Assembly (NCBI GenBank): GCA_958510825.1 | Contig: OY294046.1 | Location: 5,580,001 to 5,644,000 of the forward strand | From: Brachypterus glaber | Lineage: Eukaryota; Arthropoda; Insecta; Coleoptera; Kateretidae | Reading direction: 5' to 3' | DNA: 64,000 nt | Shown: positions 34,201 through 43,100 of the stretch, piece after piece | How positions within the stretch are numbered: the first letter of the stretch is position 1 | Layout: the number at the start of each line of letters is the position of its first letter | The notes under the pieces: model-generated | The model's database searches: none | What the model was told of the DNA's origin: nothing | What the model saw: only the letters and a program-made list of their open reading frames with translations | Position numbers and translations under genes: made by a program

Positions 34201-36835
34201 TAAAAGCTCTTTTTAAGCCCTATAAAAAATGTTATATACAGTTTTTTGCTGGAATATAATGTTTTAATGATACAGAATTTAAAATCAAACAAAACACCTA
34301 GTTTAAAATTTGCAAACTAGATGGCTCTAGTGTACAAATTTCAAGCTTCCATTCATTTGTTTTTAAAATCAATCAAAAATTGTAATTAATAAGTTCAACT
34401 TGCATCCAAGTATCCAAATATCCTAAACATTTCGCTGAATAGTAAGTAATTAGTAAAATTGTAATTATGTTATGCTACCCTGTTCTAATAGCATGTTATT
34501 AGTTTTCCCAATAGTGCCGATGTTTTGACAGGGTGCTTGCAACGTTTCATCTAGTTTCTTATGAAAACTCACCTTTCATATCTATTTTCCTTTTGATGTA
34601 AAGAAGTGATGTTAGGTGTAGACATGGGAGTGTCTAATTCAAGAGACCGTTTTTCTAAAACTTCAGTTATGCCCTTATTGTCCGCTTCTAATTCACATTT
34701 AAATTTGTGCAATTCTGTATCGAGTCTTCTCAGATATTTATCCACTAACTCGTACATTGTGCTTGCTAAATGAACCTAAAATTGGAAAGTAAAGAAAAAA
34801 GTTTTTCTTAATTGCTTTCCCATTTAGAAAATTTTCAAATTTTCGGAAAGCCTTGTATTCGTGCAAAAATTTTCAATTTTTTTTTTTGCGTATTTTTGCG
34901 TTTTAGAACGTTTTATGTCGATATAAATCAACTTCAAGCAAAAAAATTGTCGGTCGGTCGATTGATCGGTCGATCTGTCCGGGAAATCTTGTGGGCACGA
35001 TAACTTAGGAACGCGTAAGCTACAGACTTGAAATTTGGCAAACAGGTATTTTACCAAAAGTTCTCGCTCAGGATTGTTTTTGGTGAATATTGGGGTGGGG
35101 CTACAGGGGAAAATGCAATATTTTTTCACAAACATTTGTAAACTGCTATATGGGGGTTTTTGAGGTTGCTGAAAGTGAATCTGATAATAAAAAAAATTCT
35201 AACTCGACCCCACGGCCGTGCATGGTGGTGAGGGGGTAAAGACTTTTAAATATTTTCATCAAAATTGGCATATAGGGGTTTTTGGGGATGACAAAACTGT
35301 ATCTGAAAAAAAAAATTTCTAATGGCACCCCCTAAAGGGCGGGGTGTAGTTTTTATGAAAATTGGGCGGGTTTTTGAGGTTGCTGAAAGTGAATCTGATC
35401 ATAAAAAAAATCTAACTCCACCCTCTGAGGGTGAGGGGGTAGTTTTCATAAAAACGTCTGCAGTTGGGGGGCCGGGGGCGGGTTACCAAAATCGGACAGA
35501 AGTGGACAAGGAGGGGGGGGGGTCAAGTCATTTTTGGACTTCCACTTTTCCAAATTCAATAATGATCAAAAAAGGTAAAATCTGAAAACAGGGGGGGGGT
35601 ACCCTACTGCGTTTTGGATGTCCTTTAGAGGGGGGGCCAGGAAATCGGACAAGCAGGGGGGGGGGATTCTGAAATTCCGGAATTTTTGGGGACGTCTTTT
35701 ATGGATGGCCCCTATGTACCTTTTCATCTGCATCCTCTAGAGCTTTATAGTATTCTTTTCTAATAGCCTGAAACTCTACCTCTACAGATGGAGGCAATTC
35801 ACTATTGAATCGTTTACAATCATTAAAAAATATTTTTACTCTTTTTTCCAGTTCATCCATATTATCTAAAACAAAAAAAAAAGTTATCCAGAAAAAGAAA
35901 TATTTTAAAAAATAATATATGTATAGGCACATTTAGTTCAATAATCGATATCGAGGGCTTCTTTTTTAAAATGAAGATACACCCCCATGTTATGAAGCCA
36001 TCAATATTAATCAATTTTGAGGGATACAACACTGAAAAAGAAAAGTACACCTGAATTCTTTCTTAGAGGTAATAAATAAATTACTTTAAAAAATCTACAA
36101 GAATGCATGTCTTGACAAACAAACAAGCATTAATTAGTATTAAGTCACTGTGTTATTATTTTGTTTACAAAAACATTCAAAATAATAAATGTACTAAGGG
36201 AACGTTCAAATATTACATTACGCTTCTAGGGGGGGTATAGGAAAATAGCGTTACGGGGGAGGGGGGGTGAGTGTCCAAAATGATCAAAATTTGCGTTACG
36301 TAATACTTGAACATTCCATACGTGACTTAGTGCCTATACAGATAAAATTTTAATCAAAATCAAATTGGTGCGTTTTGTATAGTGGGTTGGCAGTCCACCT
36401 ATGAAAAAATCCTTAAAGCAAAATGTTTTTGACTCGTAAGAACCAAATTATTGAGTAATTCAAATTGCATGAAGGATATTTTCATCGACTATCTAGAAAG
36501 CCCCAATCGATATGAATGGATAAACTAGATCCCCTAAAGCTAAAGCCTTCAGTCATCTAGCCCTTGATATATTCTGACAGTTCTGTCAGAATAACTATAT
36601 TGAGGGTCTATATCATAAAAATTTTAACCAGGTGAAAATTTCTCTGGTGAAATAGTCATATAAAATACTTACTGTGAACTGATAAATCCATTTCTCTCAT
36701 ATCCGTAAACCGGTCTCTTAATTCTTGTGGTAAATGTTCAATCACTAAAAATAAACATTGAAAATAGCAGTTTGACGAGTTCCTGCAAAATTAAAAAATT
36801 GACTTACTTTCCAAATAGTCTTCCAAATACAACAT
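22096..36835 (-). CDS. Ing3: Inhibitor of growth protein 3 (ING3), complete eight-exon gene
   Basis: Exons on the minus strand are 36808-36835, 36673-36744, 35720-35865, 34573-34775, 32305-32563, 31062-31231, 28453-28714 and 22096-22212. All junctions keep one frame and give about 418 residues. The N-terminal ING domain starts [15 protein letters not shown]. The middle carries [16 protein letters not shown], a signature of ING3. The C-terminal PHD finger ([19 protein letters not shown] then [18 protein letters not shown]) ends with a basic tail. ING3 is a subunit of the NuA4/TIP60 acetyltransferase, and its PHD binds H3K4me3. All PHD Cys/His ligands are visible. Transposons make up most of the introns. 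Confidence 0.97.
22241..24884 (+). mobile_element. Tc1-like transposon with ~700-bp inverted repeats
   Basis: The ends CACTTCTGCTCAAAAATATC and GATATTTTTGAGCAGAAGTG are flanked by TA. Arms 22241-22952 and about 24187-24884 are complementary along their whole length, meeting at CCACCCCTGTAA and TTACAGGGGTGG. Between them is one truncated transposase gene. Arms this long are exceptional compared with the 20-200 bp usual for Tc1, and give the element a fold-back shape. It lies in intron 7 of Ing3, on the opposite strand. Confidence 0.93.
23035..23880 (+). pseudogene. Tc1-family transposase lacking the third catalytic residue
   Basis: Residues 1-115 contain two helix-turn-helix units ([32 protein letters not shown]), the DNA-binding part of Tc1 transposases. 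The catalytic aspartates are D150 (VMFSDETR) and D248 (YMQDNAKPH). In the DD34E family the last acid follows about 34 residues later. Here the protein changes at DWPA to an unrelated tail (NTFFLCL) and stops at residue 281, just before that position. About 150 bp downstream a faint YMPQNAV-like stretch may be a remnant of the lost C-terminus. The rest of the frame is clean. Confidence 0.9.
24966..25907. mobile_element. TIR element in Ing3 intron 7
   Basis: The inverted arms share CGTAGAATGAAAAGCTCGGATAT near the left end and its complement near the right (ACGAGCTTTTCATTCTACGC). Further in, GACATTGAATGT pairs with GACATTTAATGTC. The outer ends TAGTGTGCTAGGCAGG and CTACTGTGTGTAGGGCGAG agree only partly. 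The interior has a CGACAGACCTACAGACAG motif and no gene. Confidence 0.7.
26016..26139. repeat. Palindromic hairpin element
   Basis: The arms CTAGTTTCGTAACATACG / TTTTTAGCGCAC and GTGCGCTAAAAACGTG / TAATGAAACGAG surround a centre of GAAAACGAGCCGCTTGCGGCGAGTTTTC type. It is about 120 bp long and lies in Ing3 intron 7. Confidence 0.75.
26880..27560. mobile_element. TIR element with nested palindrome
   Basis: The left end, TA-flanked, is CAGGGTGTTCTTTTTTAACC. AACCTGAAACTTTCAAATATC and the following CGAATACTATGCA are mirrored at 27515-27560. A second inverted repeat (27057-27243) lies inside. The right outermost end is missing or decayed. The element lies in Ing3 intron 7. Confidence 0.75.
27057..27243. 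repeat. Palindrome with ~80-bp arms (GCCGCTGAATCCGAATC)
   Basis: The left arm TATTTTGAGCCGCTGAATCC is mirrored by GGATTCAGCGGCTCAAAATA. Arms extend through GAGGTCGGAATTTGAAAG to CATAACC, with a short centre. The core TTTTG(A/G)G(C/T)CGCTGAATCC is also found in the arms of the fold-back element at 49889-50758, which links the two families. Confidence 0.85.
27779..28345. mobile_element. MITE family G, copy 1, with 32-bp TIRs
   Basis: AAACCAAAGAACTTTTACCT then CAAGAAG at the left is mirrored at the right by CTTCTTGAGGTAAAAGTTCTTTGGT. The interior, from GTAGCGATGTTGCGTA to CACATTCTTTCTCTCTCTTTACG, is repeated at 30204-30722. It lies in Ing3 intron 7. Confidence 0.8.
28453..28714 (-). CDS. Ing3: Ing3 exon 7, linker and first half of PHD finger
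   Basis: It encodes a Ser/Asn-rich linker, then [20 protein letters not shown] and DMVACDNED, the first zinc ligands. The donor is GAAGAC|GTGAGT. The join to exon 6 (AA+G) restores Lys and keeps the frame. Confidence 0.95.
28858..30105 (+). mobile_element. Repeat family F, copy 1, interrupted by a non-LTR fragment
   Basis: It shares ATCGGCACTTA(A/G)TGCTACTAAGAG, ATTGAAATCTTCGCCGAAAAG, TCCGTCTGTCTGT and GGGGTAAAACTCCTA with 33674-34547 and 48155-49045. Homology breaks at 29150 and resumes at about 29812 (CTCCTATTTTTAGCG). The right end of the family is missing here. It lies in Ing3 intron 6. Confidence 0.85.
29150..29818 (-). pseudogene. 5'-truncated Jockey/CR1-like non-LTR retrotransposon
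   Basis: Minus-strand translation from about 29818 gives [17 protein letters not shown], the post-catalytic part of a non-LTR RT, ending at the stop near 29341 (ERLLELQED). A 3' UTR of about 190 bp ends in CAATAAATAAACG and a TTATTATT tail. It is flanked by CTCCTA on both sides, a likely target duplication within repeat F. The endonuclease and catalytic RT are absent. Confidence 0.85.
30204..30722 (+). mobile_element. MITE family G, copy 2 (right part)
   Basis: It matches 27922-28345: GTAGCGATGTTGCGTAATTTTC, GGTTCATATAAAACTCATA, CGACATTAGATTGTGAG, and AAAGCATATGGTAGATTTCAT. The left terminus of the same copy is probably 28770-28805 (ACCACAAGAAGTAATTTTAG), separated by the inserted F repeat. 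The hairpin H (30572-30634) is inserted too. Confidence 0.7.
30572..30634. repeat. Hairpin family H, copy 1
   Basis: The arms CTAAGCTGAAAGGTCCTATC and GATAGGACCTTTCAGCTTAG are perfect complements around a 15-20 base loop. A second copy lies at 60042-60108, with the loop word TTTTAAACCTATA. It is a short MITE. Confidence 0.85.
30846..31084. repeat. Tandem duplication covering the end of Ing3 exon 6
   Basis: Two units of about 120 bp each begin AAGTGGGAAAAACA(C/T)TTTC and run through GAGTAATGTACGCT and TTTCTTCTTGTTAT. The unit at ~30966-31084 contains the last 23 bases of exon 6 and its GTATGT donor. In the other unit the donor site is changed to TTATGT, so that copy should not splice. Confidence 0.85.
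31062..31231 (-). CDS. Ing3: Ing3 exon 6, conserved [12 protein letters not shown] block
   Basis: It starts at ATG CAA CAA after TTTTTTTCAG and encodes [19 protein letters not shown], a block shared with vertebrate ING3. The donor is ACAAAA|GTATGT. The last ~20 bp of the exon plus its donor are part of a local tandem duplication (30846-31084). Confidence 0.94.
31412..32228 (+). mobile_element. MITE family D, full copy 3
   Basis: The ends are CCCTAGTAGAAATTTAACG and, in reverse complement, CCCTGGTAGAAAAGTACAC. The interior carries many AACGTTAG palindromes and the family landmarks listed for 17291-17880. It is 817 bp, non-coding, and lies in Ing3 intron 5. Confidence 0.85.
32305..32563 (-). 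CDS. Ing3: Ing3 exon 5, Ser/Pro/Ala linker
   Basis: It encodes 86 residues of low-complexity linker: Arg/Ser-rich ([13 protein letters not shown]), then Pro/Ala-rich ([27 protein letters not shown]). It is markedly more G+C rich than its surroundings. The acceptor is TTTTTTTTAG and the donor CAACAG|GTAGGT. Three overlapping plus-strand frames here are antisense shadows. Confidence 0.92.
32663..33315 (+). repeat. Interspersed repeat family A, copy 2
   Basis: It is colinear with 476-1131, keeping both the CTTCAAGC-bounded unit and the adjacent GAGGAAAAGTG palindrome with the ACTCCGCTTCGCGTC core. It lies in Ing3 intron 4. Confidence 0.85.
33411..33455 (-). repeat. Solo arm of MITE family B
   Basis: TCCAAAATGATCAAAATTTG followed by CGTTACGTAATACTTGAACG stands alone. 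It is directly followed (33482-33575) by the partner of the short repeat at 5426-5512. Confidence 0.75.
33674..34547 (+). mobile_element. Repeat family F, copy 2, full length
   Basis: The left end is ACATCGGCACTTAGTGC. The right end contains AGTGCCGATGTTTTGACAGG and GCAACGTTTCATCTAGTTT. CATCGGCACT and AGTGCCGATG look like short inverted ends. The interior contains TCTGTCTGTCTG and TCTAACTCCATTTC. The right end is about 25 bp from the exon 4 donor of Ing3. Confidence 0.85.
34573..34775 (-). CDS. Ing3: Ing3 exon 4
   Basis: It encodes [19 protein letters not shown] and [15 protein letters not shown], the end of the ING domain. The donor is GAAAG|GTGAGT, leaving two bases. A copy of repeat family F ends a few tens of bases beyond this donor. 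Confidence 0.95.
35150..35690 (-). repeat. Minisatellite (95-bp type) and G-rich tail
   Basis: Three degenerate units share GGTTTTTGAGGTTGCTGAAAG, GAATCTGAT and TCTAACTCCACCC. They are the reverse complement of the better array at 53946-54445. From 35460 the sequence becomes G-rich (runs of eight to ten G) with two copies of an AAATCGGACA-type unit. It lies in Ing3 intron 3. Confidence 0.8.
35720..35865 (-). CDS. Ing3: Ing3 exon 3
   Basis: It encodes the second ING-domain helix ([14 protein letters not shown] ... [11 protein letters not shown]). The acceptor is TTGTTTTAG and the donor AAAAG|GTACAT, phase 0. Confidence 0.95.
36198..36317. mobile_element. MITE family B, full copy 3
   Basis: The arms GGGAACGTTCAAATATTAC and GTAATACTTGAACATTCC surround G-rich motifs (CTAGGGGGG, ACGGGGGAGGGGGGG). 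It lies in Ing3 intron 2. Confidence 0.8.
36673..36744 (-). CDS. Ing3: Ing3 exon 2
   Basis: It encodes [20 protein letters not shown] and onward, the first helix of the ING domain. The acceptor is TTTTTAG and the donor CACA|GTAAGT. It leaves one base for the next exon. Confidence 0.95.
36808..36835 (-). CDS. Ing3: Ing3 exon 1 (start codon)
   Basis: It encodes MLYLEDYLE plus one base. The donor is GGAAA|GTAAGTC. The conserved first nine residues fix the start codon at 36835. Confidence 0.93.
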
Positions 36836-37166
36836 GATGATAAGTTCAATATATTATCTTCGATTAACAATTTATTTTCTACTTTTTGTTGTGTTGAATG
36901 TTTTTACGACAGCCATATGCATTTACAGAACACTGTCACCAACATCTCCACCAACATAAAAAACGGAATATCCCAACTGAGTGGCATTACGCTATGTGGA
37001 ACCGTTATACGACTTTTGTTCTGACAGTTGTCTAGTTTTATACACCGATTAGAGCATATCGGAGGTTTTATATTAGAGTCAGTCAAACATGACAGTTTTT
37101 GGGAAAAATTAACCAAGAAATTATAAATGACTATAAGAAAATTGGAAAATAAATTTACAATCCACA
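36836..37166. promoter_or_regulatory. Putative bidirectional promoter, Ing3 and coiled-coil gene
   Basis: The start codons of two divergent genes are 331 bp apart and the whole interval is free of recognised repeats, unlike nearly all other non-coding DNA here. No clear TATA box is placed for either gene. A shared promoter is inferred from the arrangement alone. Confidence 0.6.
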
Positions 37167-37184
37167 ATGATAGAACCAGAAAAG
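37167..37184 (+). CDS. Coiled-coil gene exon 1 (six codons)
   Basis: ATG ATA GAA CCA GAA AAG is followed by GTAAAT. An in-frame stop lies upstream. The start is inferred from the open phase with exon 2 and from its position opposite Ing3. Confidence 0.7.
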
Positions 37185-40100
37185 GTAAATAATGTTGTGG
37201 TGGTATTAAGCCTCAACTGTTGTGTTGGTATTTAGGCTCAATAATTACGGAAATCGTATATTTTAAATTTAGTTTATCAGTAAACCACCCTTATTCGGGG
37301 GAGAACTGGTAATGTTTAAAAAACTCCTCTAAAAAACTTTTTTAATTATTAAATTTTTTAGAAAGAATCTTCAATTAAACTTAGACTCAGCGAAGCGGAG
37401 TTGTCGCTAGCACGCAAAAACGATTTGATAAAACTATTTCAGGAACAACTTAAACAAATGGAGGAAAACCAGAAGTTAATTTTAAACGATAAGGAGCGAT
37501 TAAGGTTCAAGTATTATTCGGTTGAACAAGATTTTATCAGTTACAAATGCATCTGTGCAAAGGTAACATAATTAACTGCTCTAGTAGAAATTTAACGTTA
37601 GAATAACGTTTTTCTAATGTTAGAAAACTGTATAAAAGTACGTTATAAAATATGTGCAAATGTCCCGCTTTTTAACGTTAGAATCTAACTTTAGTTACAA
37701 ACGTTAATCTAACGTTAGATTTTTAAGTTAGAAATACGTTATAAGTACGTTTGATTTCTAACTTTCGGAGGGGGCGTGGCCAACTAGAAAATTTCTACCT
37801 GCATCATAAAATGGCAGCTGGAGACAAATTTATTCATATAAATAAATCCTTATGTATTTTAGCAATCATAATATTTTTAAACATAATTTTGTTACATTTT
37901 TTTATAAAATAGCCATCTTTTTAGGTGGCCCTAAATATTTTTCGTGTAATATGCTGTTATACTTCGATAAATACGTTTATATAATGTTCGAGTGGTATTG
38001 TAAATAATACAGTGGAAAATACGTACATGGAGCTTTATTAATATCACAGATAAGTATACATACAGGTAGTGCACTACATAAAACATTTACTTGTCTTGTT
38101 AAGACGTAGGTACGAAAACTGGCCCCGTCGCTTGTGCGCGGTGACTATTTAACCGGGTGTACACGTCACGCCTATGACGTATGGATATCCGTTGTACGAA
38201 TATCACACCCCCATACAAAGCTGAAACCAAAATACATTTATTTGTTTTTGTTCAATTGCACATAATAACTACTATGTAAAACAGTGGCATAATTATTATG
38301 TAATTTTTAAATGTTGTTCACAAATTGTAATAATAATTTATTTTTGTATTTTATTAGTATGTTCAAATATTATTGTAATTTTTGTACTTAATTTTATTTT
38401 GTGTATTATTGTTACAACTTGTGTTAAATTTAAATAAATGTATTTAGTTTATTTTTATTTGTATGAGTTTGTAACTAAATAAATTAATAAATTATTAAGT
38501 AATTAAGTAAATACATAGTTTTATTTATTGTAAGATGTACTGTACTTTTAGACTAATAAATTATTACTATAGTTCACCATTCTAACATAATATTTTCTTT
38601 TTTCACACTTTCAGGTTTCTAGGTTTTGTAACCTAAATATATTTTTAAGAATATTGAGGTAAGTAGGTATCCACCCCTTTTTTTAGTTTAAATAAATAGT
38701 CTCTCAAGGCGTTTATACAAAATGTTTAAGCACTTTAATGTAAGTATTTATTTAAGATATTGTAAGGTACGTATTTAAAATATTATTCCTGAAAATGTAA
38801 ATCAGAGCTAGATATAAAATCTTTGTATTTACTTGGTTTTCTTATGTTTCTACTTGGTCTAGTAAGCATACTAGGATTATTTTTACTAATACTAGGTTTA
38901 GAGTCATTATTCTTAGAAACTAAGTCAGTCTTTTTGTTCACGCTCACATTTTTCACATTTTTACAAGGTACTTTCACATTGACGTCACAATTTTCCACGC
39001 GCTTTTCCGCGACTTCGCCATTTTTGGTTTTGTCACTACTTAGGCCTAAATTTACATCTACTTTTACATTTCTGTCATTATTATTAGTAATATTTTTAAT
39101 ATTTTCGTCAACAATTATTTTTTTATTTATAATATTTTTATTTGACAGAACTTTTGGTGAAATTACCACGTTGTCTAAGCTGTTATCGTCAGAGTCTGAA
39201 TTATTTACAATGTTATTTTGATCTGAATGCTCTAAAATGTCTTTTCCGGGGCTTTTATTAGATAAACTAGGGTTATTTGTTATTTCAACATTATTGGGGT
39301 TATCTAATGTTTCAAGTCTGGGGGTTATGTTACTATTTTCTGAATCGACTGTACTCCTATTAAAAGATATGCTGGTTTTGGGTAAGTTGTTGGGAAAAAT
39401 ATTGGGTTTAGTAATACTCACGACCTTCTCCTGCAGCACTCGACCTACCCCCTTTTCCAGCCTGTTTATAAGTTGATTTTGGTGGCGTTTCCATGAAAAG
39501 CCTTCTGAAGTCCTACAAATATACGTTACTCGCCCTATTTTTCTTTCAATTACTCCTGGTACCCATGTCACTTTATTTGGGTTTCTAAAATCCTTTATCA
39601 TCACCAAATCTTTGATCTTGAACTTCCTAATTTTTCCTTTTTTGACATTTTGACTGATTTCTTGCTGTTTTTCTTCATTTTCTTCCTCCCTGTGTGCATT
39701 TTCTTGAATCTGCGTTAATTTGGTTCTCAATTTTCTGTTAAACATCAGAGTATCTGGGGAGACTTTTGTTGTACAGTGCGGAGTTGTTCTATATGCAAAG
39801 AGAATTTTTGAAATTATTACATTTAGACTTACGTTTTGGTTTTTTGTGTCGGCTAAAGCACATTTTAGGTTATGTTTGAATGTTTTAACCGAATTCTCAG
39901 CACTTCCGTTAGATTGTGGGTGAAACGGAGGGCTTGTTACGTGCTTTATTCCATTACCTTTCAAAAACGTTTCCATCTCCTCGCTGACAAATGAAGAAAA
40001 GTTGTCTGAGCACAGACAGTTTGGTAATCCGAGTCTCGAAAAGCAATCATATAGTTTTTCTATGGTTTCTTTCGCTGAAGTGTTCCTTACTAAGTAACAT

Positions 40101-43100
40101 TCAATCCATTTTGAGTACGTGTCTGTTATGATTAGGAAAATTTTATTATTTATTGGTCCCAGGTGATCGATATGAATTCTTTCGAAAACTTTATTGGTTT
40201 TTGGCCATGACACTACTGTGTTTGCTGGGCTGCTGCTGTTCTTGAGACATACCAGGCACGATTTTGTTGCTTCTTCTATTTGTTTATCGATCCCAGGCCA
40301 CCACATGATCGTTCTGGCTAAGTTTTTGCTTCTGACGATTCCATAGTGTGGAGAATGAAGTTCTTCCATTAAAATACTTCTTAGTTTACTCGGTATCACT
40401 ATACGTTGTCCTAACATTACCACATTGCTCTCGATTCTCAAGTTTTCCTTCTGATTTAGGTATTTTTGCATACTTTCCTTTATGTTTTTCTTATCTGGCC
40501 ATTTTTCCTGCTGAATCCATCTCATGAGCAATTTTAATTCCTTATCTTTTTGCGTTTCTTCTCGAATTTTGTTGTTGTCGATAGGCCATTCTATACAGTT
40601 TTCAGTGAAGTTTATGTATCCGTCATCTATTTCTTCTTCTTTTGCGTCTGGAACGATGCCTTTCGTTGACCTTGAGATATAATCTGCAAAAATGTTATCT
40701 TTACCCTTAATATGTTCAAAAGAGTAATCAAAAGATGATAAATAAATGGACCAACGAATTAATCGATTCGCATGCATCACTGGAATACCTTTATCTTTCC
40801 CAAAAATTGCTTTTAATGGAAGATGGTCACTTCTCAGAGTGAAGTGGTATCCGGTTAAAAATTGGGCAAATTTCCTTACCCCAAAGAAGATGGCTAAACT
40901 TTCCTTATGAATAGTTGAATAATTTTTCTCACTAGGTGTGAGCACTCTGCTTGCACAAGCAATTATTCGTTCTTTAGCATCTACTTTGTGGCTAAGCACA
41001 GCACCAACGGCGTCATTGCTGGCGTCTGTGGTTAATATTATTGGGAGTTTACTATTGAAATGTGCTAAACATATATCTTTTGCAATCAAGTCTTTAATTT
41101 CTTTAAATGATTTATCACAATCTTTTGACCAATTAAAATCGACCTCATTTTTTAATAGATTATAAATAGGTTTCAAGGTTTGGGCTAAAGTAGGTATAAA
41201 TCTCGCGTAGTAGTTCACCATGCCTATGAAACAACGTACTTCGGTTATGTTTCTTGGTGCTACAGCCTCACAAATTGCTTTAATTTTTGAATCTAGTTTT
41301 CTTAGTCCATGCCTTGAAATTTCATGACCAAGATACTCTACTTTGTCCATAAAAAATTGACATTTATCAATATTAACCGTTAAGCCTGCATCTTTTAATA
41401 TTTGAAGTACTTTATTTAAATTTTCTAAGTGTTCTTGATGGTTTCTACCCGTTACAAGAATGTCATCTAAGAAACAAACTACATATTCTACGCCCATGAA
41501 CAGTTGTTCCATGAATTTTTGAAAATATCCACTCGCTACATGAATTCCATACATAAGTCTGTGGACTTTGAAAAGACCTTTGTGAGTACTTAACGTTAAT
41601 AATGATTTAGATTTTTCGTCTAGTTCGAATTGCGTATAGGCATTTTTAAGGTCAATTTTACTGAACTGAATACCTCCACTAACCTTTGCAAAAATGTCCT
41701 CAATCAGTGGTAATGGATGTTGCATTTTTTCTAGGTGTTTATTGATGGTCGTCTTGTAGTCACCACATAAACGTAGCGTTCCGTCACTCTTGGGCACAAT
41801 TACGATAGGTGTTGCGTAATTGCTGGTGTTTACTGGCGAAATTATTCCATTTTTCTGGAGTCTTTCCAATTCTGCTTCAACTTGCTGTCTATAGGCTAGG
41901 GGTAGGGCACGAGGTCTACAGAAGATCGGTGTGGAATTTTCCTTAAGCACCAAACATATCTTCGAGTACCTGAAACATCCAAGATCATTCGTGAATACAG
42001 AATCATATTTTTTTATAAGTTCCGTTAATATTTTATCATTGTTACTTTTATTTATTAAGTTTATCTGTTTAATCATTTCAAAGGAAATATTAAAATTATG
42101 ACACCAGTCGCGTCCGACTATGTCTACAGAAGCTTCTTCAATAACGTAAAATTTTTGTTTTTTATTAACCTTATTATAAATGATATCAACATAAATATGC
42201 CCCAACGGCTTAAATTTACTGTTATTATAACTCCTAAAACTTGTTTCATCCTTTAAAAGTTGACAATGATTTTTAAAATATAAGTTGTATGTTTTTAAAC
42301 TTACGGCGCTTACATTACTCCCAGAATCTACTAGAAATGTAAAAAGTTTGTTAAAAATGCTTAATTCAACCTTAAAATCGTCTTTTATAATGCCTTTATT
42401 ATTATTGATAGCTAAAATTTCACTTTTTACCTGATTTTCTTCCATAAAATTGACGTGGTTTTTCCTGCACAATTTTTCTAAATGGTTATGACTGCATGTT
42501 CTGCATTTGTAGTTACTGAACCTACATTTACGGCTTCCATGGTCGTTTCCACAAATTTTGCAGCTTTTGAAGTTAAAATTCTTTGATTTTCCATCGCTTT
42601 TGTTAAATTGTTTTGACATCTGACGTCCCTTGTTGTACTCTTGGCGCTGTCTATTGCCACGCTTCACGTCACTCGACCGGTCAGAAGTCGCCGCCCATTT
42701 TGGCGCGGATTTTGAATATCCAACTGCGTTGATACTTCTTTCTCTCTCTACATCTTCCTTGGTTCTGGCAATTTCTAGTACCTCTTCCATGGTACTCTCC
42801 ATTTTTATTTCACATAGCCTGTCCAAAATTGTCCCGCTTCTTAACCCACATATGAATTTGTCCCGCAAAATAGAAGATAATTGATCACCAAATTGACAAT
42901 TGCTGGCGAAAGCTTTAATTTTAGCAAACCATTGTACTACGCTTTCATCATCCCCTTGTCGGATGTCGTAAAATTTTTTACGCTCCCTCCAAATACAGCT
43001 ACTACTGCTGAATTGTGATCTTAAATGTTTCATAACTTCCTCATATTTCGCTTCTTTGGGTTTTTTCGGAAAGGTTAAACTTCTTAATAATTTATAAGTT

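Noticed and set aside
38208..38782. Possible envelope or accessory gene in the gypsy element
   Set aside because: There is no open frame of useful length and no signal or membrane segment between gag-pol and the LTR.
38823..42884. Plus-strand open frames opposite the gypsy polyprotein
   Set aside because: They are antisense shadows of the gag-pol frame, with hydrophobic, Phe/Leu/Ser-rich composition and no domain.
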